From assembly GCA_030690895.1 (NCBI GenBank), contig JAUYFQ010000064.1, positions 1-39,817 on the forward strand: a stretch of DNA of 39,817 bases, in the 5' to 3' direction. The stretch comes from Sulfuricellaceae bacterium (GTDB lineage: Bacteria > Pseudomonadota > Gammaproteobacteria > Burkholderiales > Sulfuricellaceae). The position numbers and the translations under genes were made by a program. Every line of letters starts with the position of its first letter. The stretch's first letter is position 1. Below are positions 25,519-34,786 of the stretch, one piece after another. The notes beneath the pieces are model-generated. The model searched no databases, was not told the DNA's origin, and worked only from the letters and a program-made list of their open reading frames with translations.

Positions 25519-26149
25519 TGACCACCCCATCGTGCGGCAGGGCATTGCCCAGATGATCAACCAGGAAAGCGACCTGGAAACCTGCGGTGAGGCAGCCTCC
25601 GCTCAGGAAGCGCTCGCCTGGCTGGAAAAGCATCCTACCGACGTGCTGCTGGTGGATATCTCGCTGGAAGGCGTATCTGGAATAGAACTGATCAAGACGC
25701 TGAAAGCACACAACTTTACCCAGCCGTCCCTGGTCATTTCCATGCACGACGAAACCCTTTATGCCGAGCGCGCGCTCAGGGCTGGCGCGCGCGGCTACAT
25801 CATGAAGCAGGAAGCCACGGACAACATGCTCACCGCCATCCGCCAGGTATTGCAGGGCAACATCTATCTCAGCGAAAGGATGAAAAGCAAAGTACTCGAA
25901 CGCCTGTGCAATGGCGATGAAGGCGCACTGTCTCCAATTGACCTGCTCAGCGACCGTGAACTGGAAGTCTTCCGCCTGATGGGAGAGGGTTATTCCACGA
26001 GCAGAATCGCGACTGAACTTAATCGAAGCGTCAAGACGGTAGAATCCCACCGCGCTCACCTCAAAACAAAACTTGGCTTGAAAACCGCCGCTGAATTAAC
26101 CCGCTTTGCCGTCCAGTGGATCGACCAGGAAAAGAAATCATCACGCTAG
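25484..26149 (+). CDS. NarL/LuxR-family response regulator
   Basis: 221 residues. Receiver with phospho-acceptor Asp58 (VLLVDISLEGVSGIEL) and conserved lysine (GYIMKQEA), then a C-terminal LuxR-type helix-turn-helix: LSDRELEVFRLMGEGYSTSR and NRSVKTVESHRAHLKTKLGL. It is a DNA-binding regulator paired with the kinase just upstream. ATG 25484, 8 bases after AGGA, is preferred to ATG 25475. The coding regions overlap by 35 bases. Target genes are not evident. Confidence 0.93.
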   Translation: MRTAKKKVFIVDDHPIVRQGIAQMINQESDLETCGEAASAQEALAWLEKHPTDVLLVDISLEGVSGIELIKTLKAHNFTQPSLVISMHDETLYAERALRAGARGYIMKQEATDNMLTAIRQVLQGNIYLSERMKSKVLERLCNGDEGALSPIDLLSDRELEVFRLMGEGYSTSRIATELNRSVKTVESHRAHLKTKLGLKTAAELTRFAVQWIDQEKKSSR

Positions 26150-26272
26150 GATACCGGTAGGGCGCCGGTAGCAGAATCAGGGAATCCCCTACCCCTTAAC
26201 CCGAGTCTGCCTGATTACCCGGTCATTTGAATTTCGATAGCATGGACTCTATCCACAAATGGAATAAGCGCC

Positions 26273-27622
26273 ATGTTCAGCAGACTTTTCGGATTTAGAT
26301 CCGACCCTTCCGAAGCCATGTTCCAGGCTGAACAAATGTTCAGCAGCAACGAAGATGAATTGCCATTCTCAAGCTATCGGATGGAAGCCGCCACCGACTT
26401 TACACAGACTGTCCTCTCATCCAGCACCGGGATGATTCGCCGAGAAAACATTTATTACCAGCCAACCGGGGAAGTCATTGGGCACGAAGTCCTGCTCGGC
26501 AACCGCGATGACGCCGCACCGAAAAATGCGGCGCTGCGATCCACCCAGGATGAATTGTTACTCAAGAACATCGTCTGTTCAGGAGAACCGCCTAGCAAAA
26601 AGCTCACCTTCATACGTCTGGAAATGGAATCGCTCCATCACCCGCTCCTGTCCGACCTGAATGCCAGTAAAACCGTGCTGGCCATCCAGCCCGATCCGAA
26701 CCACGCAGACAAGCTTATGTCACGCTGCCGCGAACTGAAATCGGCAGGCTTCCGATTTGCGCTAGACGACTTCACTTACTCGCCTGGGCTCTATCCACTG
26801 CTTGGACTGGCTGAATATGTCCGCTTCAACATTACCCGCAAAAGCATTCTGGATACCGGCCCACATCTTCTGGACATGCCTCGCCTCTCAGGCAAGACGC
26901 TGATCGCCAGAAACATTCATGATGAAGAGGACAGAAAGGCCGCCTCGCGTTTGTCTTTCAGACATTTCCAGGGAAGCCTGTTTGAGGACACCGCCAACAT
27001 TCAGCAGCCAACATCCGGGCTTCGCCTGATGCGCATCATCCTTCTGATGAATCTGGTCAGGAACCGGGCCGAGTTCAGCGCAATCGAGGTTGCCCTGAAA
27101 AACGAGGGAGATATCGCTGGAAGATTACTGAAGTACCTCTACGCCAGCGCCAGCGGCCCGGAAGATATTGTTACCTGCATTTCCGATGCGCTTGTCCATA
27201 TCGGTCATGATGGGTTTCACCGCTGGTTATGCGTCATCCTTTTTGGCAGCGCGGAAAATCAGGACACGCTACTTGAAAATGCCACCTTGCGAGGCCGCCT
27301 GACCGAACTCTTCGGACAACGCATCCTGCCCGCCGAAGATTGCTCCCCCCTGTTTGTAACCGGCATGCTTTCCTGCGCCGACAAACTGTTCAACGCGCCC
27401 CTTTCCACCGTTATCGGAAATTTTTCGCTTTCCCCTTTGGTGGAACAAGCACTGCTGTTCAATGGCGGCGCCTATTCCAAATTCCTCAAACTAGCCATTG
27501 CATGCACTGATCAGAACGAGGAGCAAGTGCGGCTATTGGCGAAGAAATGTGAAATTTCACCCGAGCTGGTCAACACGCTTTATGTCAAGGCGCTGGTTTG
27601 GGTGAATCAGATAGAGCGGTGA
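26273..27622 (+). CDS. EAL-HDOD signalling protein with degenerate EAL domain
   Basis: 449 residues. An N-terminal extension of about 50 residues is followed by an EAL-like domain (IYYQPTGEVIGHEVLLGNRD, FALDDFTYSPGLYPLL, FRHFQGSLFEDT) and a C-terminal HDOD domain (from about 250, LRLMRIILLMNLVRNRAEFS to the end). The EAL part keeps EVLL in place of the EAL core but lacks the full set of metal-binding and catalytic residues, so cyclic-di-GMP hydrolysis is unlikely. This YuxH/CdgJ architecture includes proteins that influence motility without enzyme activity. It is the last gene of the plus-strand signalling block, 123 bases after the NarL-type gene, and converges on nlpD. Confidence 0.88.
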   Translation: MFSRLFGFRSDPSEAMFQAEQMFSSNEDELPFSSYRMEAATDFTQTVLSSSTGMIRRENIYYQPTGEVIGHEVLLGNRDDAAPKNAALRSTQDELLLKNIVCSGEPPSKKLTFIRLEMESLHHPLLSDLNASKTVLAIQPDPNHADKLMSRCRELKSAGFRFALDDFTYSPGLYPLLGLAEYVRFNITRKSILDTGPHLLDMPRLSGKTLIARNIHDEEDRKAASRLSFRHFQGSLFEDTANIQQPTSGLRLMRIILLMNLVRNRAEFSAIEVALKNEGDIAGRLLKYLYASASGPEDIVTCISDALVHIGHDGFHRWLCVILFGSAENQDTLLENATLRGRLTELFGQRILPAEDCSPLFVTGMLSCADKLFNAPLSTVIGNFSLSPLVEQALLFNGGAYSKFLKLAIACTDQNEEQVRLLAKKCEISPELVNTLYVKALVWVNQIER

Positions 27623-27628
27623 GGGGAT

Positions 27629-27686
27629 GTAGGTGCGAATTTATTCGCACATGAGCGACTGATTGTGCGAATAAATTCGCACCTAC
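27629..27686. repeat. REPIN-like element, GTAGGTGCGAAT family, copy 3
   Basis: A 58-base element with the same perfect 23-base arms as copies at 10263 and 35098 and a different 12-base centre. It lies between the convergent HDOD and nlpD stops, where it may act as a bidirectional 3' hairpin. Confidence 0.95.
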
Positions 27687-27691
27687 ATCCA

Positions 27692-28660
27692 TCACCCGTT
27701 ATCCGGCAAATACCTGAGCGGATCGACCGGTTTTCCCAGACGACGTATTTCGAAGTGAAGCTTGATCTGGTCGGCATCGCTGTTGCCCATTTCGGCAATC
27801 CGCTGACCTTTCGTGACGCTTTGCCCTTCCTTGACCAGAATCTGGCTGTTGTGCGCATAAGCGCTCAGGAAGGTCTTGTTATGCTTGATGATGACCAGTT
27901 TCCCATAGCCGCGCAGACCGCTGCCGCTATACACCACCTTGCCGGATTCCGCTGCCAGCACTGCCTGGCCGGATTTTCCGGCAATGTCGATACCCTTTGA
28001 ATTATTGCTCTCATTGAAACTGGCAACCAGCTTCCCCTTGGAAGGCCAGGCCCAGTCCAGATCGTCATCTTCCGCAGGCGCTGGCTGTACAGGTTTCTTG
28101 TCATCCGCTGCCACAGGCGCAGGCTTGCTTTCAGCTGGCCTGATTTCAGGTTGTTTGGCGTCCTGAACGACTGGAACGCTGACCACCTTGACTGGAACCG
28201 GTTCTGGCTTGATTGCATTCTCTGCCTCGGCAGACCAGGGAATCTTGACCGGTTTGGGCTGGGTCTTGAGCTTGTCGTTTGCCGGCAAAGATACACGGCT
28301 TTCGCTGATGCTGACAGCCGGTTTGAGCGGAGTCGCGACTGCGGCCTGACTTTCCTGAGCAGGCGGACTGGCCAGTTTCAGCGTTTGCCCGATGCGGATG
28401 ATGTAAGGCGGCACGATACCATTGATTTCGGCCAGTTCCTTGTAGTCGTAGCCATATTCCAGCGCAATGGCGTAAAGCGTATCGCCCTTCTTGACGAGAT
28501 GCGTTGGCGGTCGCCAGTCCGGCTCGCGAGCTTTACTGGCTGCGCTCTTCTTGCCGCCATCCTTTGGCTTGTCCGGCGTCACGCTGCAAGCAGGGATCAG
28601 AAAAACCAGAAACAAGACAGCCAGCCAAACGGGCAGAGTAGATTTACTGGGCAAAGCCAT
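27692..28660 (-). CDS. nlpD: NlpD-like lipoprotein, LysM plus degenerate M23 domain
   Basis: 322 residues. A lipoprotein signal peptide ends in LIPAC with lipidated Cys25. A LysM domain follows (about 45-92, THLVKKGDTLYAIALEYGYD), then a low-complexity Pro/Lys/Val linker, and a C-terminal M23 (LytM) domain (about 215-320). The M23 domain reads SKGIDIAG and KLHFEIRR, so the metal-binding His-x-x-x-Asp and His-x-His residues are not complete, exactly as in E. coli NlpD, which activates amidase AmiC in cell division rather than cutting peptidoglycan. The ATG at 28660 is used because the upstream ORF extension is encoded by a C-rich repeat. The usual rpoS neighbour is absent. Confidence 0.93.
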   Translation of the reverse strand: MALPSKSTLPVWLAVLFLVFLIPACSVTPDKPKDGGKKSAASKAREPDWRPPTHLVKKGDTLYAIALEYGYDYKELAEINGIVPPYIIRIGQTLKLASPPAQESQAAVATPLKPAVSISESRVSLPANDKLKTQPKPVKIPWSAEAENAIKPEPVPVKVVSVPVVQDAKQPEIRPAESKPAPVAADDKKPVQPAPAEDDDLDWAWPSKGKLVASFNESNNSKGIDIAGKSGQAVLAAESGKVVYSGSGLRGYGKLVIIKHNKTFLSAYAHNSQILVKEGQSVTKGQRIAEMGNSDADQIKLHFEIRRLGKPVDPLRYLPDNG

Positions 28661-28678
28661 GAAATCGGTTATGCCCGT

Positions 28679-28727
28679 CTCCCCCTCCCCAACCCTCCCC
28701 CGGTGGGAGAGGGAGCAATGGTGAGGG
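28679..28727. repeat. C-rich hairpin repeat (CCCCAACCCTCCCCC type), copy 2
   Basis: A CCCCTCCCC...GTGAGGGG element with an inner CCCTCCCCC-GGTG-GGGAGAGGG hairpin lies between pcm and nlpD. It is related to 4377-4419 and probably affects nlpD expression, whose own ribosome-binding site is not obvious. Confidence 0.8.
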
Positions 28728-28746
28728 GCGATTGTTTTGACCCGCA

Positions 28747-29406
28747 TCAAGCGATGCCACCCAGCAAAGGCACGAACTTGACAGCCTCCAGCACCGTCTC
28801 AATATATTCGGTCGGGGTACGCTCAATCAGGTGCAGAAACTGCTGGTCGCTCGTCCCTACAGGCAGCACCATGCGCCCGCCGACGCCCAGTTGCTTCAAC
28901 AGGGCCGACGGAATGTGGGTGCAGGCTGCGGTCATGATGATGCCATCGAATGGCGCGGCTTCGGGAATGCCGATCCCGCCATCGGCATGGCGTGTACGGA
29001 CGTTGTTGCAGTGGGATTCTCGCAAGTGTTTGCGGGCTTTGGCCAGCAAGGGCGCGATGCGCTCAACGGTATAAACTTCTCCCGCCAGACGCGACAACAC
29101 GGCAGCCTGGTAGCCACACCCCGTGCCGATCTCCAGAATTTTGACCAAGTCGTTGCCGTTACGCAAAATCTCGGTCATGCGCGCCACCATGGCAGGGTTG
29201 GAAATGGTCTGGCCAAATCCGATCGGCAGCGCGGTATCTTCGTAAGCCCGGCTGGCCAGCGCCTCTTCAACAAAAATGTGGCGTGGAATCGAGCCCATGG
29301 CCGCCAGCACCACTTCATCGCGGATCCCCTGCGAACGCAGCCTGTCCACCATGCGCATCCGGGTGCGCTGGGAAGTCATGCCAATGCCGCTGAGGCGCAG
29401 GTTCAT
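28747..29406 (-). CDS. pcm: protein-L-isoaspartate O-methyltransferase
   Basis: 219 residues. It repairs isoaspartyl residues in aged proteins using S-adenosylmethionine. Characteristic segments: [38 protein letters not shown], the SAM-binding [25 protein letters not shown], and [15 protein letters not shown]. The ATG at 29406 lies 8 bases after CTGAGG. The longer ORF reading is translated REPIN sequence. It lies between surE and nlpD in the classic stationary-phase cluster, with a REPIN separating it from surE. Confidence 0.95.
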   Translation of the reverse strand: MNLRLSGIGMTSQRTRMRMVDRLRSQGIRDEVVLAAMGSIPRHIFVEEALASRAYEDTALPIGFGQTISNPAMVARMTEILRNGNDLVKILEIGTGCGYQAAVLSRLAGEVYTVERIAPLLAKARKHLRESHCNNVRTRHADGGIGIPEAAPFDGIIMTAACTHIPSALLKQLGVGGRMVLPVGTSDQQFLHLIERTPTEYIETVLEAVKFVPLLGGIA

Positions 29407-29431
29407 CCTGGAAACCTCAGTTGACCCGCCT

Positions 29432-29510
29432 GTAGGTGCAAATTTACTTGTGCCCGTTTTTTGGGTATTCGCACATAACCGGTTGATCGTGCGAATAAAT
29501 TCGCACCTAC
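29432..29510. repeat. REPIN-like element, GTAGGTGCGAAT family, copy 4
   Basis: A 79-base element. The left arm is the long form (GTAGGTGCAAATTTACTTGT, with CCCG and GGGTATT forming a sub-hairpin) and the right arm is the short form, ending GCGAATAAATTCGCACCTAC. It lies between surE and pcm. Confidence 0.9.
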
Positions 29511-29569
29511 AGAAACAGCGCAATATACTGAATAAAAATAATAATTACCGTAACCTACGGTTTTTATAT

Positions 29570-30322
29570 TCATTTAAGCCAGCCCCGCATGGCATCCATC
29601 TGTTCGTAGCGAGTCAAATCGATCTGCAAGGGCGTAACAGATACGACGTTGCGCGTGATGGCCTCGAAATCAGTCCCTTCACCCGCATCCTGCGCCGCGC
29701 CCGCAGCACCAACCCAGTACACGGTCTGGCCGCGAGGGTTTTCGGATTTCACTACCGGCTCGGCCTTGTGACGTTTGCCCAGGCGCGTGACTTCGGTTCC
29801 ATTCAAACTTTCGTAAGGCACGTCCGGCACGTTGATATTGATCAGCGTCGCTGGTGCAAAGGGGTTTTTCCGGTAGCGTTCAACCAGCTCGCGCACCACC
29901 CGCGCCGCCGCTGCAAAGTTCCCTCCCCCCTTTTGACCGTGGCCGCTGGCCAGCGAAACCGCGATCGAAGGGATGCCCAACAAGAACCCTTCCGTCGCCG
30001 CCGCGACTGTCCCGGAATAGACCGTATCATCGCCCATGTTCGCACCGTGATTGATGCCGGAAATCACCATATCGGGCAGATGATCCAGCATCCCGGTCAC
30101 CGCCAGATGCACACAGTCGGTCGGCGTGCCATTGACATAATGGAAACCAGACGGCGCCTGGCGCAGCAGCAAGGGCCGATCCAGCGTCAGGGAATTGCTT
30201 GCCCCGCTGCGGTCACGCTCGGGCGCCACCACCGTGATTTCGGCCAGCGGAGCCAAAGCCTCGGCCAGCGCGGCCAGGCCAGGGGCGAAATAACCATCAT
30301 CGTTACTGAGTAGGATGCGCAT
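29570..30322 (-). CDS. surE: 5'/3'-nucleotidase SurE
   Basis: 250 residues. A metal-dependent nucleoside monophosphate phosphatase. The N terminus [16 protein letters not shown] carries metal ligands Asp8 and Asp9. [31 protein letters not shown] and [20 protein letters not shown] are family blocks with the remaining ligand residues. The gene starts two bases after the DUF2442 stop, so it is likely read from an upstream promoter, and it is followed by a REPIN and pcm. Confidence 0.97.
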   Translation of the reverse strand: MRILLSNDDGYFAPGLAALAEALAPLAEITVVAPERDRSGASNSLTLDRPLLLRQAPSGFHYVNGTPTDCVHLAVTGMLDHLPDMVISGINHGANMGDDTVYSGTVAAATEGFLLGIPSIAVSLASGHGQKGGGNFAAAARVVRELVERYRKNPFAPATLININVPDVPYESLNGTEVTRLGKRHKAEPVVKSENPRGQTVYWVGAAGAAQDAGEGTDFEAITRNVVSVTPLQIDLTRYEQMDAMRGWLK

Positions 30323-30324
30323 GT

Positions 30325-30582
30325 TTAGTCTGGAATCCTCAGGGCGGATTCACTGACGACACGCCACCGCGCCTCAATGGTGTCCGCCGACAAGTCAGCG
30401 CCGCAATCCCATTCAACAAAGTATCCACCATTGCTGATTTTTTCAAATTCCCGCTCATCCCGAAGCGCGTCAAATGCGTCATCTCCCAGATACGGGCTCA
30501 CATCAAAACGGCCAATGCGCCCATCATCCGCGACAATGGATAGCTCCCAGCCCGGTTGTACCTGAATGTCCATTATTCTCAT
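30325..30582 (-). CDS. DUF2442 protein
   Basis: An 85-residue protein of the DUF2442 family. Core pattern: [60 protein letters not shown], and an acidic C terminus. DUF2442 genes are often found next to DUF4160 genes and the pair has been suggested to be toxin-antitoxin-like. No activity is established for either. Its ATG overlaps the DUF4160 stop (ATGA), so the two are translationally coupled. Nearly no gap separates it from surE. Confidence 0.85.
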   Translation of the reverse strand: MRIMDIQVQPGWELSIVADDGRIGRFDVSPYLGDDAFDALRDEREFEKISNGGYFVEWDCGADLSADTIEARWRVVSESALRIPD

Positions 30583-30851
30583 TGATCCAGCCCTTTAATT
30601 GGGAATGGTTTTTTACCGTTCACAGCCAGATTCCAGTCAGCCAGTAAATCTTCCTGATGTATCTCGATCCACGCAACTACCAGCTTATGTTTGTTCGGAG
30701 GCAAATTGCCAGCCAGAAGCGATCCGTCAGTAATTGAATACACAGCAAGCTGCCCTTGGTAATCCGCATGTATGTGAGGCAGGTGATGTTTCTCCGTATC
30801 ACGAAAAAACATCCTGATAAGAATTCCATAAAACATCGAAATTGTTGGCAT
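30579..30851 (-). CDS. DUF4160 protein
   Basis: A 90-residue protein of the DUF4160 family: MPTISMFYGILIRMFFRDTE, HHLPHIHADYQGQLAVYSIT, and LLADWNLAVNGKKPFPIKGL. The HxPHIHAxYQG motif is the hallmark and is rich in histidines that could be catalytic or bind metal, though no reaction is known. It forms an overlapping pair with the DUF2442 gene. It is preceded by a strong hairpin that separates it from the restriction-modification gene. Confidence 0.87.
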   Translation of the reverse strand: MPTISMFYGILIRMFFRDTEKHHLPHIHADYQGQLAVYSITDGSLLAGNLPPNKHKLVVAWIEIHQEDLLADWNLAVNGKKPFPIKGLDQ

Positions 30852-30880
30852 TTTATTTCGGCGCTATCGTAGAGCTAAGT

Positions 30881-30911
30881 GACAGGGCAAAAGCGCTGCT
30901 TTTGCCCTGTC
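30881..30911 (-). terminator. strong hairpin downstream of the restriction-modification gene
   Basis: GACAGGGCAAAAGC at 30881-30894 pairs perfectly with 30898-30911 around a 3-base loop. A second, outer pair GAGCTAAGTG (30872-30881) and CACTTAGCTC (30945-30954) encloses it, the right half lying in the last codons of the restriction-modification gene. No T-run follows on the minus strand, so termination would rely on the stem. Alternatively the nested palindromes mark an insertion boundary. Confidence 0.6.
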
Positions 30912-30934
30912 CTATCTTGAGCGCCATGTTGGAT

Positions 30935-33241
30935 TTACTCCGCACCACTTAGCTCCAACAATTTGTTTTTGAAACTTTTTGCCCTTTCATGAATCGGCTC
31001 GCCCTTATCCTTAAGCCGCCTGGGAGGGCTAGTTATTTCAAGTTGTTCGAGTCTTGATTTAATTGACATGCGCGCATAAAAAATCCTCCAGCGCTGAGCG
31101 TTAATTTGTGAGGCAAACCAGACCATTTCATTGAAAGTCATGTTAAATTTTGGCAAAAGAATACGAACTGCGCTTCCGCCATTTCCACGCGCCATAAACG
31201 GCCATGGCTGGACATGCGCTTGCCCGAACGCTGTCACGCTTATTCCACCAAAATCAAACTGCTCTTCATCGTCTGCATCAACTAAACGCACGATGCTATT
31301 TGTCTGGTCGCCGCTAGAAATATAGGGCACGCCTCCCTCTGGGTAGTTTTTTTCTCCGCTTGATCGACCATTAACAACGTCGAAGAAAAAAGATACAGGA
31401 GCCATTTTGCCAAAACCAAAATCAGGCAGAGAATTCCAGCCTTCCATGAAATCGGACAAGGCAACATCTGCCAGTTCCGGCATCGCAGCAATGGCTCTAT
31501 AGATTGCCAACTTTACATTGTCTTCATATTTTTTTAACTTGTCTTCCGACGGGATTGGTTGTGGTAGCCATTGTTGCGGACTCCACTCACTTCCATCAAG
31601 AATACATTCTGATGAAACGATAGAAACATTATCTCCGTCAACTTGCTCTCCAAGCAGGAATGATGAGAATGCGCTTGCTGTTGCCTGAAGCTGACTTCCC
31701 TCAATCGGCACACGGCGTCCTTTTAGTTTTTCAAACCCATCATTCCAAATTCGAGCCATAAATACACGACCATCGGCATCTTGTGGAATGTGTGCTTTTG
31801 CAATGAGAATGGAAGTTGGCGCTGCTGTTGGATAAAAGAGATCGTCAGGGAGGCTAATCATGCCTAAAACGCTATGGTTTCTTGTGAATTCTCGCCGCCA
31901 ACCCGCATTATCATCATCAGCAAATATCCCTGCTTTGACAACCACAGCTAAAAGCCCCTCTGGCTCAAGAGCCTCCATCGATGCGTTAATAAAATCTCTT
32001 TCAGGCTCGCCCGCTTGAGAGAACGGCGGGTTCAGAAAAGCTTTTGTGCATGAGTCCTCGACTGCAACTTTTGCTGCATGATCAAAACAGCTAATATTCT
32101 CCAGATGGCTTTTTCCATCGCCTCTAAAAAACATATTTAGCGTAGCGAGCGCCCAAATTGTTGGATTTGTATCAAAGCCAAATAGCGCCCGCTTCACTTT
32201 CTGTATCGCTTTAGGGCCATGTGCGCCAGACATCATTCTATCGAATGCCGCGACCAAGAACCCGCCTGTTCCACACGCCAAATCCACGACTTTATCAGTG
32301 GATTTGGCATCAATTAACTCAGCGCAGAATTTTGTTATGTGCCTTGGCGTAAAAACAATACCGAGTGCATTATTATCATAGCCATACCGTAGAAAGGCTT
32401 CATAGAACAAGCCTAGAAAGTCTGTGTCTGTTTGCAAAACAGATCGAATGTTGAGGCCACGAAGTAAATGAACGATCTTGGCTATATGAGGACGAAGCCT
32501 GTCGTAGTCCACGCCAAAAATCCTCAAAGCCTCTGACAAGCGTGTTTTTTTGTCAGCGTCCAAGTCAACAGATTCATCAATTGCCTGGTTAAGTAAGCTG
32601 TTGATGCTTTCCAATGCGCGATGCTCCAGGAAATCAATGTTTCCCTGATACATCGCAAGTGTTAGAGCGCCAATTACTTTTGGCCTTAAGGGTGCTTCGA
32701 CTTTAGCCAGCCGGAGAATTTTGCTTAACTCAATTGCGGCATCAATGAATTCACCGACGCTTGGGACATCGACTACTGTTGTTGCGTCATTTGCCTGTAA
32801 GGCTGACTCGACCTCTCTTCTGGAAGGTATGGTTGTTATCTCGTAGCCTTTTGATTTCAGGGGAATCCATGCGTTACCCTTAAGAAATCTGACTTCTACA
32901 GCAAAACCTTGACTTTCTTCGCCGGCAGCGCCAACGGCGACTTTGATTTCGTATTTTAAATTCTTGTTAATGGTATCGGCATACTCGACGGCTTCATTGA
33001 TGGCAGCTTCTATTTTGTCGGCACTATTCTTTGCTTCGATAACGACAGCAGGAAGGCCGCCAATTGAGAAGAGAAAATCCGGCCTGTCCAACCCAAGCCC
33101 TATGTCGTTGAAATAATCAACGATCTCTTGTTCTTCGAGGCAGTTACCACCTTTGCTGGGGTGCGATGTATTCCACCCTCTTTTCTCTGCTTGCTCTCTT
33201 ATGAAGTAGCGTGCTCGGCTTTCTGCTCTTTTCTTTGCCAT
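30935..33241 (-). CDS. one-chain restriction-modification protein: nuclease-like, N6-adenine methyltransferase and specificity regions
   Basis: 768 residues. The N-terminal region carries a PD-(D/E)xK-type signature, RPDFLFSIGGLPAVVIEAKN, with Asp55, Glu69 and Lys71, as in the HsdR N-terminal domain. A helical region (about 150-290) precedes an HsdM-like N6-adenine methyltransferase with FTPRHITKF, SAM motif I VVDLACGTGGFLVAAFD (Asp320) and catalytic NPPF (404-407). The C terminus (about 610-768) reads FFFDVVNGRSSGEKNYPEGG, VPYISSGDQTN and RLEQLEITSPP, like one half of a type I HsdS target-recognition domain. No helicase is present, so a type IIG-like enzyme or a solitary methyltransferase with a nuclease-like domain are the options. 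It is visibly A+T-richer than its neighbours, suggesting transfer. Confidence 0.87.
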   Translation of the reverse strand: MAKKRAESRARYFIREQAEKRGWNTSHPSKGGNCLEEQEIVDYFNDIGLGLDRPDFLFSIGGLPAVVIEAKNSADKIEAAINEAVEYADTINKNLKYEIKVAVGAAGEESQGFAVEVRFLKGNAWIPLKSKGYEITTIPSRREVESALQANDATTVVDVPSVGEFIDAAIELSKILRLAKVEAPLRPKVIGALTLAMYQGNIDFLEHRALESINSLLNQAIDESVDLDADKKTRLSEALRIFGVDYDRLRPHIAKIVHLLRGLNIRSVLQTDTDFLGLFYEAFLRYGYDNNALGIVFTPRHITKFCAELIDAKSTDKVVDLACGTGGFLVAAFDRMMSGAHGPKAIQKVKRALFGFDTNPTIWALATLNMFFRGDGKSHLENISCFDHAAKVAVEDSCTKAFLNPPFSQAGEPERDFINASMEALEPEGLLAVVVKAGIFADDDNAGWRREFTRNHSVLGMISLPDDLFYPTAAPTSILIAKAHIPQDADGRVFMARIWNDGFEKLKGRRVPIEGSQLQATASAFSSFLLGEQVDGDNVSIVSSECILDGSEWSPQQWLPQPIPSEDKLKKYEDNVKLAIYRAIAAMPELADVALSDFMEGWNSLPDFGFGKMAPVSFFFDVVNGRSSGEKNYPEGGVPYISSGDQTNSIVRLVDADDEEQFDFGGISVTAFGQAHVQPWPFMARGNGGSAVRILLPKFNMTFNEMVWFASQINAQRWRIFYARMSIKSRLEQLEITSPPRRLKDKGEPIHERAKSFKNKLLELSGAE

Positions 33242-33295
33242 TGTCTGCCCCGTTAATTTTAGACGGATGATTGTAAATCCAACATTTGGGTCAGA

Positions 33296-34696
33296 TCAGA
33301 CCAAACGAGCCAATTGCCCACCCAGCCGCCTCAACACCTCTTCCTTGCCGATCAGCGCAAGCACTGCATCGACCGAGGGGGTCTGGGATTCGCCGGTAAT
33401 CAGAATTCTGAGCGGCATGGCGACTTTGGGCAATTTCAAGCCATGCGCGGCAACCGTGGATTTCATCGCATCGTGAATCGCCTCGCGCGTCCATTCCAGC
33501 GCCTCGAAGGCAGCCAGCATTTCCGCCATCACGGGCAGGATTCCTGCCGGGACATGCTGCGCCAGCAAGGCGGCATCCGGCTCCAGCGGACGGTAGAAAT
33601 ACACGGCGGCATCGGCCAGTTCCTCTATCGTCTTGACCCGCTCGCGCAATAGCTCGATCACCGCAGGCAAATCTGGAGCCTGTCCTGACATGGGTGCGGG
33701 GTCGCAACCATCGCGCAGCATGAAGGGCTTGACCAGTTCGGCCAGGCGTTGCAAATCTGCCTGCTTGAGATGGTGCGCGCTGACCCAGGCCAGCTTTTCC
33801 GGGTCGAAACGGGCGGCGGATTTCGATACCCCGGCCAGATCGAACATATTGATGAACTGTTGCATGTCGAACAGCTCTTCGTCACCCTTCGCCCAGCCCA
33901 GGCGCGCCAGATAATTCAGCATGGCTTCCGGCAGGAAACCCGCTTCTTCATAATCCAGCACGGAAACCGATCCATGCCGTTTGGAGAGTTTTTCGCCATC
34001 CGGACCCAGGATCATGGACAGGTGCGCGTATTGCGGCAAGGGCGCGCCCAGTGCGCGCAGGATATTGATCTGGCGCGGGGTATTGTTGATGTGGTCGTCG
34101 CCGCGAATCACATGGGTGATTTGCATGTCCCAATCGTCCACCACCACGCAGAAATTGTAAGTCGGCGTCCCGTCAGAACGGGCAATAATCAAATCGTCCA
34201 GCTCGCTGTTATTGACCACGATCCGCCCCTTGACCAGATCATCGATGACGACCGCGCCATCCAGCGGATTCTTGAAGCGGACAACTGGCGATACGCCGGC
34301 AGGCGGCGTAGCCTGGCTATCCCGCCAGCGCCGGTCGTAACGGGGTTTTTCGCCGCGCGCCTGCTGCTGCTCGCGCATGGCGTCCAGTTCTTCGCGGCTG
34401 GCGTAGCAATAGTAGGCCGTCCCGGCTTCCAGCATCTGCCCGATGACCTCCCGGTAACGATCCATGCGCTGCATCTGGTAAAACGGGCCTTCGTCGTAAT
34501 CCAGATTCAGCCATTTCATCGCATCCAGGATGACCTGGGTATTTTCCGGCGTGGAGCGCTCCAGATCGGTATCTTCGACGCGCAGGATGAATATGCCTTG
34601 ATGATGGCGGGCAAACGCCCAGGAAAACAACGCCGTGCGAGCGCCGCCAAGGTGAAGGTAGCCGGTCGGGCTAGGGGCAAAACGGGTACGAACCAT
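33296..34696 (-). CDS. gltX: glutamyl-tRNA synthetase
   Basis: 466 residues. It charges tRNA-Glu. The HIGH-type motif appears in [20 protein letters not shown] and the KMSKS-type motif in [23 protein letters not shown]-like elements are absent, and [12 protein letters not shown], the [18 protein letters not shown] block and the C-terminal anticodon-binding domain ([20 protein letters not shown]) are all present. Full length with a conserved ATG start. It lies upstream of the restriction-modification gene on the same strand with a 54-base gap. Confidence 0.97.
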   Translation of the reverse strand: MVRTRFAPSPTGYLHLGGARTALFSWAFARHHQGIFILRVEDTDLERSTPENTQVILDAMKWLNLDYDEGPFYQMQRMDRYREVIGQMLEAGTAYYCYASREELDAMREQQQARGEKPRYDRRWRDSQATPPAGVSPVVRFKNPLDGAVVIDDLVKGRIVVNNSELDDLIIARSDGTPTYNFCVVVDDWDMQITHVIRGDDHINNTPRQINILRALGAPLPQYAHLSMILGPDGEKLSKRHGSVSVLDYEEAGFLPEAMLNYLARLGWAKGDEELFDMQQFINMFDLAGVSKSAARFDPEKLAWVSAHHLKQADLQRLAELVKPFMLRDGCDPAPMSGQAPDLPAVIELLRERVKTIEELADAAVYFYRPLEPDAALLAQHVPAGILPVMAEMLAAFEALEWTREAIHDAMKSTVAAHGLKLPKVAMPLRILITGESQTPSVDAVLALIGKEEVLRRLGGQLARLV

Positions 34697-34786
34697 GATT
34701 CAACACTGATTGAGCAAAACGGGTATTTTACGCGAAACCGGTTTGGAACAATTCATTATCCGGAATTTTCCATCCGCGCCTGAATT

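Noticed and set aside
26150..26272. Sigma-28 or sigma-54 promoter in front of the EAL-HDOD gene
   Set aside because: No adequate match to TAAA-N15-GCCGATAA or TGGCAC-N5-TTGC could be found by eye.
28661..28750. Upstream extension of nlpD
   Set aside because: It is encoded by the C-rich hairpin repeat, and the lipoprotein signal peptide begins at 28660.
29407..29523. Upstream extension of pcm with [17 protein letters not shown] residues
   Set aside because: It is again translated REPIN sequence and is not part of the family.
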